Source: Trebouxia sp. TZW2008 (taxonomy: Eukaryota; Chlorophyta; Trebouxiophyceae; Trebouxiales; Trebouxiaceae). Taken from it: 64,000 nt of DNA. Location: NCBI GenBank assembly GCA_002118135.1, contig BDIU01000136.1, positions 496,001 through 560,000 on the forward strand, in the 5' to 3' direction. The translations under genes were made by a program, and so were the position numbers. Position 1 is the first letter of the stretch; every line of letters starts with the position of its first letter. Under the pieces are notes generated by a model, which made no database searches, was not told the DNA's origin, and saw only the letters and a list, made by a program, of their open reading frames with translations. Positions 61,901 to 64,000 of the stretch are shown here, one piece after another.

Positions 61901-64000
61901 TCAGGCAGAGTGTAGGCCTGCAATGGTCTTGGGTTCCAGGCAAACTAAGTGCTTGCTGTGGTTCTGCAAGAGATTTTGGCTGCATGCAGGCAGAGGCTGT
62001 GCCACAGATTGTGCAGCGTCTGGAGGGCGGCCTTGTTGCAGCAGTCCAGTCTGGGGAGGAGGCTGCCACCCTGCATGCCCGCCGCCTCACCACAGCCCTG
62101 CAGGCATGTGTACTACCTTGCCCTCAAGCACACTTTGCAATACCTTGCGCTGAACAGGCTGTTGATGCAGCCATATTTGAGTGCAGTCAGCAGTAATGCA
62201 ATACCCCAACAGTCTGTTCCTTGTTGATTGCTTTTTGCTGCAATGACAGCCATTATGTTGCCGTCCAGTAGAAGTGGTGAACATGTGTGGCGTAGACATG
62301 CTCTTGTCAGGCTGGCTTCATTTTCGCGTCATGGTATGGACACAGAAGATATCCAGATAACAGAAATCAGCTGACCCTGGCCTGCATGTGACCCTGCAGG
62401 CCTGCTCTCCCCAGCAGCTTGCAAAGCTCCTGATGCAAAGCCCAGGAGCCTTGAATTGGGCTGCGACCGTCTGCCGCTGCTTTGCCTTTGAGCGAAGCGC
62501 AGCTGCTATCCTGCTGTACAACACCTCACAGGCAGGGCCTCATGCAGCCTTTGGCACCCCTACTCCCTCAGCCCCAATTTCATCACCAGCAGCTTCCAGT
62601 GCATCTCCTCAAGCAGACTTGCACCAGCAGCAGCAGCAGCCTTGTACCAAGCGCTCAACAGAAGACGCTCAACACCGAGAGCATGATGCACCAGGCAGTG
62701 ACGCGACAGCTGACAATGCCACTGGTTCAAGGGATACAGCAGCTGACAATGCCATTCTGATGCAAACAGCCTCAAGGCAGCCTTCAGCAGCTATCTCATC
62801 CAATGATACAGCCCACACTAGCATTTCTCCACAAAAAACTTCAGACAACAGACCCAGTCCTACTGCCATGAAAGCGCCTGAACAGAGGGCAATGCAAGGG
62901 CCTGAACAGAGGACATCTGCACAAGCAGCAGTCAGGGATCAGTCTAGCAGCCCTGATGTAGCTGCAGTGCTGCTGCCAAGGATGCAGCTTGGGCTGAAGC
63001 ATATTACTGGAGCAAGCACATACACTGCAGTTGCTGGTGTGGCTCGCCGACTGGCTGTTTCAGCACAAGCAGCAGACCATGTTGAAGCCACCTTTGCAGG
63101 TATGCGATTGTATCACCAGTGTCTTGTCTCATCAGCTTGCATCATCAAACACTGCATACGCAATGTCTGACCTATACAAGCGCATGCGTCAATGTGAACC
63201 TAGTCAAACAGCAAGCTCTGGGGTTACATGGCAGCCGTGTCCACACAATGTTGGATCACACTGCAGAGCATGTCTGTATCATCATGCGTCTGATCAAGAG
63301 CAGCCCATAAGGCAGCGAGCTTGCTCAAAAGTGGCTATTCCATGCTGCACTTTGAACATGCAGCTGTTGACCCCATGCTGTATATATGTACATGCAACTG
63401 GTCATGCTGCATATATGCATATGCAGGCGGTGTGGCCCTGCATGGCATTGCACAGGATCTGCTGCAAGCGTTTGAGGCAGAAGTCCCCCATCACCTGGCT
63501 CAGCACCAAGGCCGCAGAAATCAACTCCCCATAACACGCACACAACCCCAGGCAAAGGTGGGCTGGCAAGGCAGAGCGGCAGCCTCAGTTGTCGCCCTGA
63601 CTGAGATCTTATATGGCGCCTCACCAGCATGGCAAGCTGCACATGCCCAATCCCTCATCAGGACTGCTACTGGAAGCAGCGAACCTAGCACTGGTCACAG
63701 CACGTCTGCTGCACATGACCTTTCCCCCACTCCTGCTACCAAACATAATGAAACCAATGCCAGTCACAGCACTCATGCTGCTAATGGAAGCAGTCCTGCT
63801 AGCCACGACAGCATCAGTGACAGCAGCCCCGGCTGTAGTGTTGGTAGCCATACCAGCAGTCATGCTTCTCTTGAAGGTCAGCTTGTGTCTCATAGCCATG
63901 ATGGCCACAATCCCCTGACTGAAACAGATGATGCTGGACAGCAGCAGCGCGCATGTCATTTTGAGCACCAGATCGCCTCTGCTGATTCTGGTGGGCACAG
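55914..64000 (+). CDS. TTI1 (TELO2-interacting protein 1) homolog, 3' partial
   Basis: HEAT-repeat subunit of the TTT complex, which stabilises PI3K-like kinases (TOR, ATM, ATR). ATG at 55914. After a disordered start, exon 1 has VFQQVKPFTSQLL and CMDYILFPLMFGVD, the conserved TTI1 N-terminus. Exon 2 (56468-56655) has SDAVAEALLDCCHALLQRCP, and ends ASEE; exon 3 (from 57332) follows in phase with VRLKAIQCMGALV. Further HEAT-like exons are near 58828-59055, 60767-60875 (LQLLISQALPPLAAHPRPAV), 61160-61422, 61989-62103 and 62396-63100, then 63427 to the window edge. The later exons include long low-complexity Ser/Gln/His stretches (62560-62960, 63640-63960), unusual for the family. The match to plant TTI1 (SEASEE, LFPLxx, VAExxxxC) is good. 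The C-terminus is missing. Confidence 0.82.
58706..58828 (+). repeat. Tandem about 60-bp repeat abutting a TTI1 acceptor (58706-58765, 58766-58828)
   Basis: CTCTGCATCTGCCCAGCCTG with TATGTCAAG and GCTGTGTTTGGCAGA recurs as CCCTGCGTCTGCCTAGACTG with TACGTCAGA and GCTGTGTCTGGCAGG. The second copy ends at the real acceptor (CAG|GGAACAGCCG), and the first has an equivalent TTGGCAG. Confidence 0.85.
59587..59793 (-). other. Unassigned minus-strand open frame inside a TTI1 intron
   Basis: The 1.7-kb TTI1 intron (about 59056-60766) contains a minus-strand frame with a protein-like composition (DEQQIVHDYEHDGDIGKAEV, VMVYHCEPDTITTI). It adjoins a second minus frame (59945-59790) in another phase. They could be one disrupted gene or chance. 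I recognise no family and see no clear splice pair. Confidence 0.25.
60071..60120 (+). repeat. Dispersed repeat, probable degenerate copy 3 (TTI1 intron)
   Basis: TCAAAGTCCACCTTGTTAAG, then CGGCATACTGGCAGCCTCTG and TAAAGAGACT, aligns with copy 2 (AAAAGTCTATGCTGTTAGGC..AGCCTCTGGCTAAAGAGGTT) with several mismatches. Confidence 0.5.
60177..60770 (+). repeat. Three decayed tandem copies of a TTI1 exon upstream of the functional one (unit about 145-190 bp)
   Basis: GCAAGCACCACCTGCTGGTA, then CATGAGACCTGCCAGGGATA, then GGCTTCAGGCCAGTGCATCT, recurs from about 60180, 60371, 60557 and 60700. The last runs into the functional exon (LQASASRLQLLISQALPPL). Copy 1 reads LQASTLRLQLMSSLVLPM and copy 2 reads SASASCLQLPISSALAL in the same frame, so the exon itself was copied, not just intron DNA. 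Confidence 0.9.

Noticed and set aside
62388..63170. Separate Ser/Gln-rich gene
   Set aside because: The frame starts with ACSPQQLAKLLMQ after a TGCAG acceptor and continues the TTI1 HEAT pattern, so I treated it as an exon of TTI1 with a disordered insert.

Overview
This is nuclear DNA from an intron-rich eukaryote, most likely a green alga able to build a flagellum. Genes are broken into many small exons with GT..AG introns. Two proteins carry plausible plastid-targeting N-termini (thioredoxin x and glucose-6-phosphate isomerase). A plant-type folate carrier, an E2F factor and a TTI1 protein closest to plant forms are present, and three genes encode axonemal proteins. The translational GTPase is true EF-1alpha. 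TAA, TAG and TGA all act as stops, so the genetic code looks standard.

Layout, left to right: an unidentified Gln-rich/WD40-like gene (+, start outside the window); E2F (+, 5953-8689); thioredoxin x (-, 9474-10284); a CCCH-zinc-finger CCR4-like nuclease (-, 10946-14183); a BUB1/BUBR1-type checkpoint kinase (+, 14609-22238); plastid-type GPI (+, 22847-29126); folate/SLC25A32-type carrier (+, 29670-32479); CFAP61 (+, 33073-40812) with a U1 snRNA gene in one intron (36335-36498); SPAG6/PF16 (-, 41494-46000); a Tctex-type dynein light chain (+, 46297-47006); EF-1alpha (+, 48214-51140); an SLC35D-like nucleotide-sugar transporter (-, 51780-55056); TMEM234 (+, 55447-55812); and TTI1 (+, 55914 to beyond the right edge). 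Three divergent pairs share short intergenic regions (nuclease/BUB, SPAG6/dynein light chain, SLC35D/TMEM234).

Functional links: CFAP61 (calmodulin- and spoke-associated complex), SPAG6 (central pair) and the Tctex light chain form a run of motility genes. E2F and BUB are cell-cycle genes. U1 snRNA serves splicing. The rest are housekeeping genes.

The most unusual signal is that introns repeatedly hold decayed tandem copies of the edge of the neighbouring functional exon, often with a splice site still readable. I see this in at least seven genes (WD40-like, E2F, GPI, folate carrier, CFAP61, SPAG6, TTI1). The second is the BUB kinase, which has eight IYEDTQF-type (ABBA-like) repeats between multiple KEN boxes. 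Exon boundaries were inferred by eye from splice signals and family conservation. Gene spans for recognised families are solid, but individual small exons are not all resolved.
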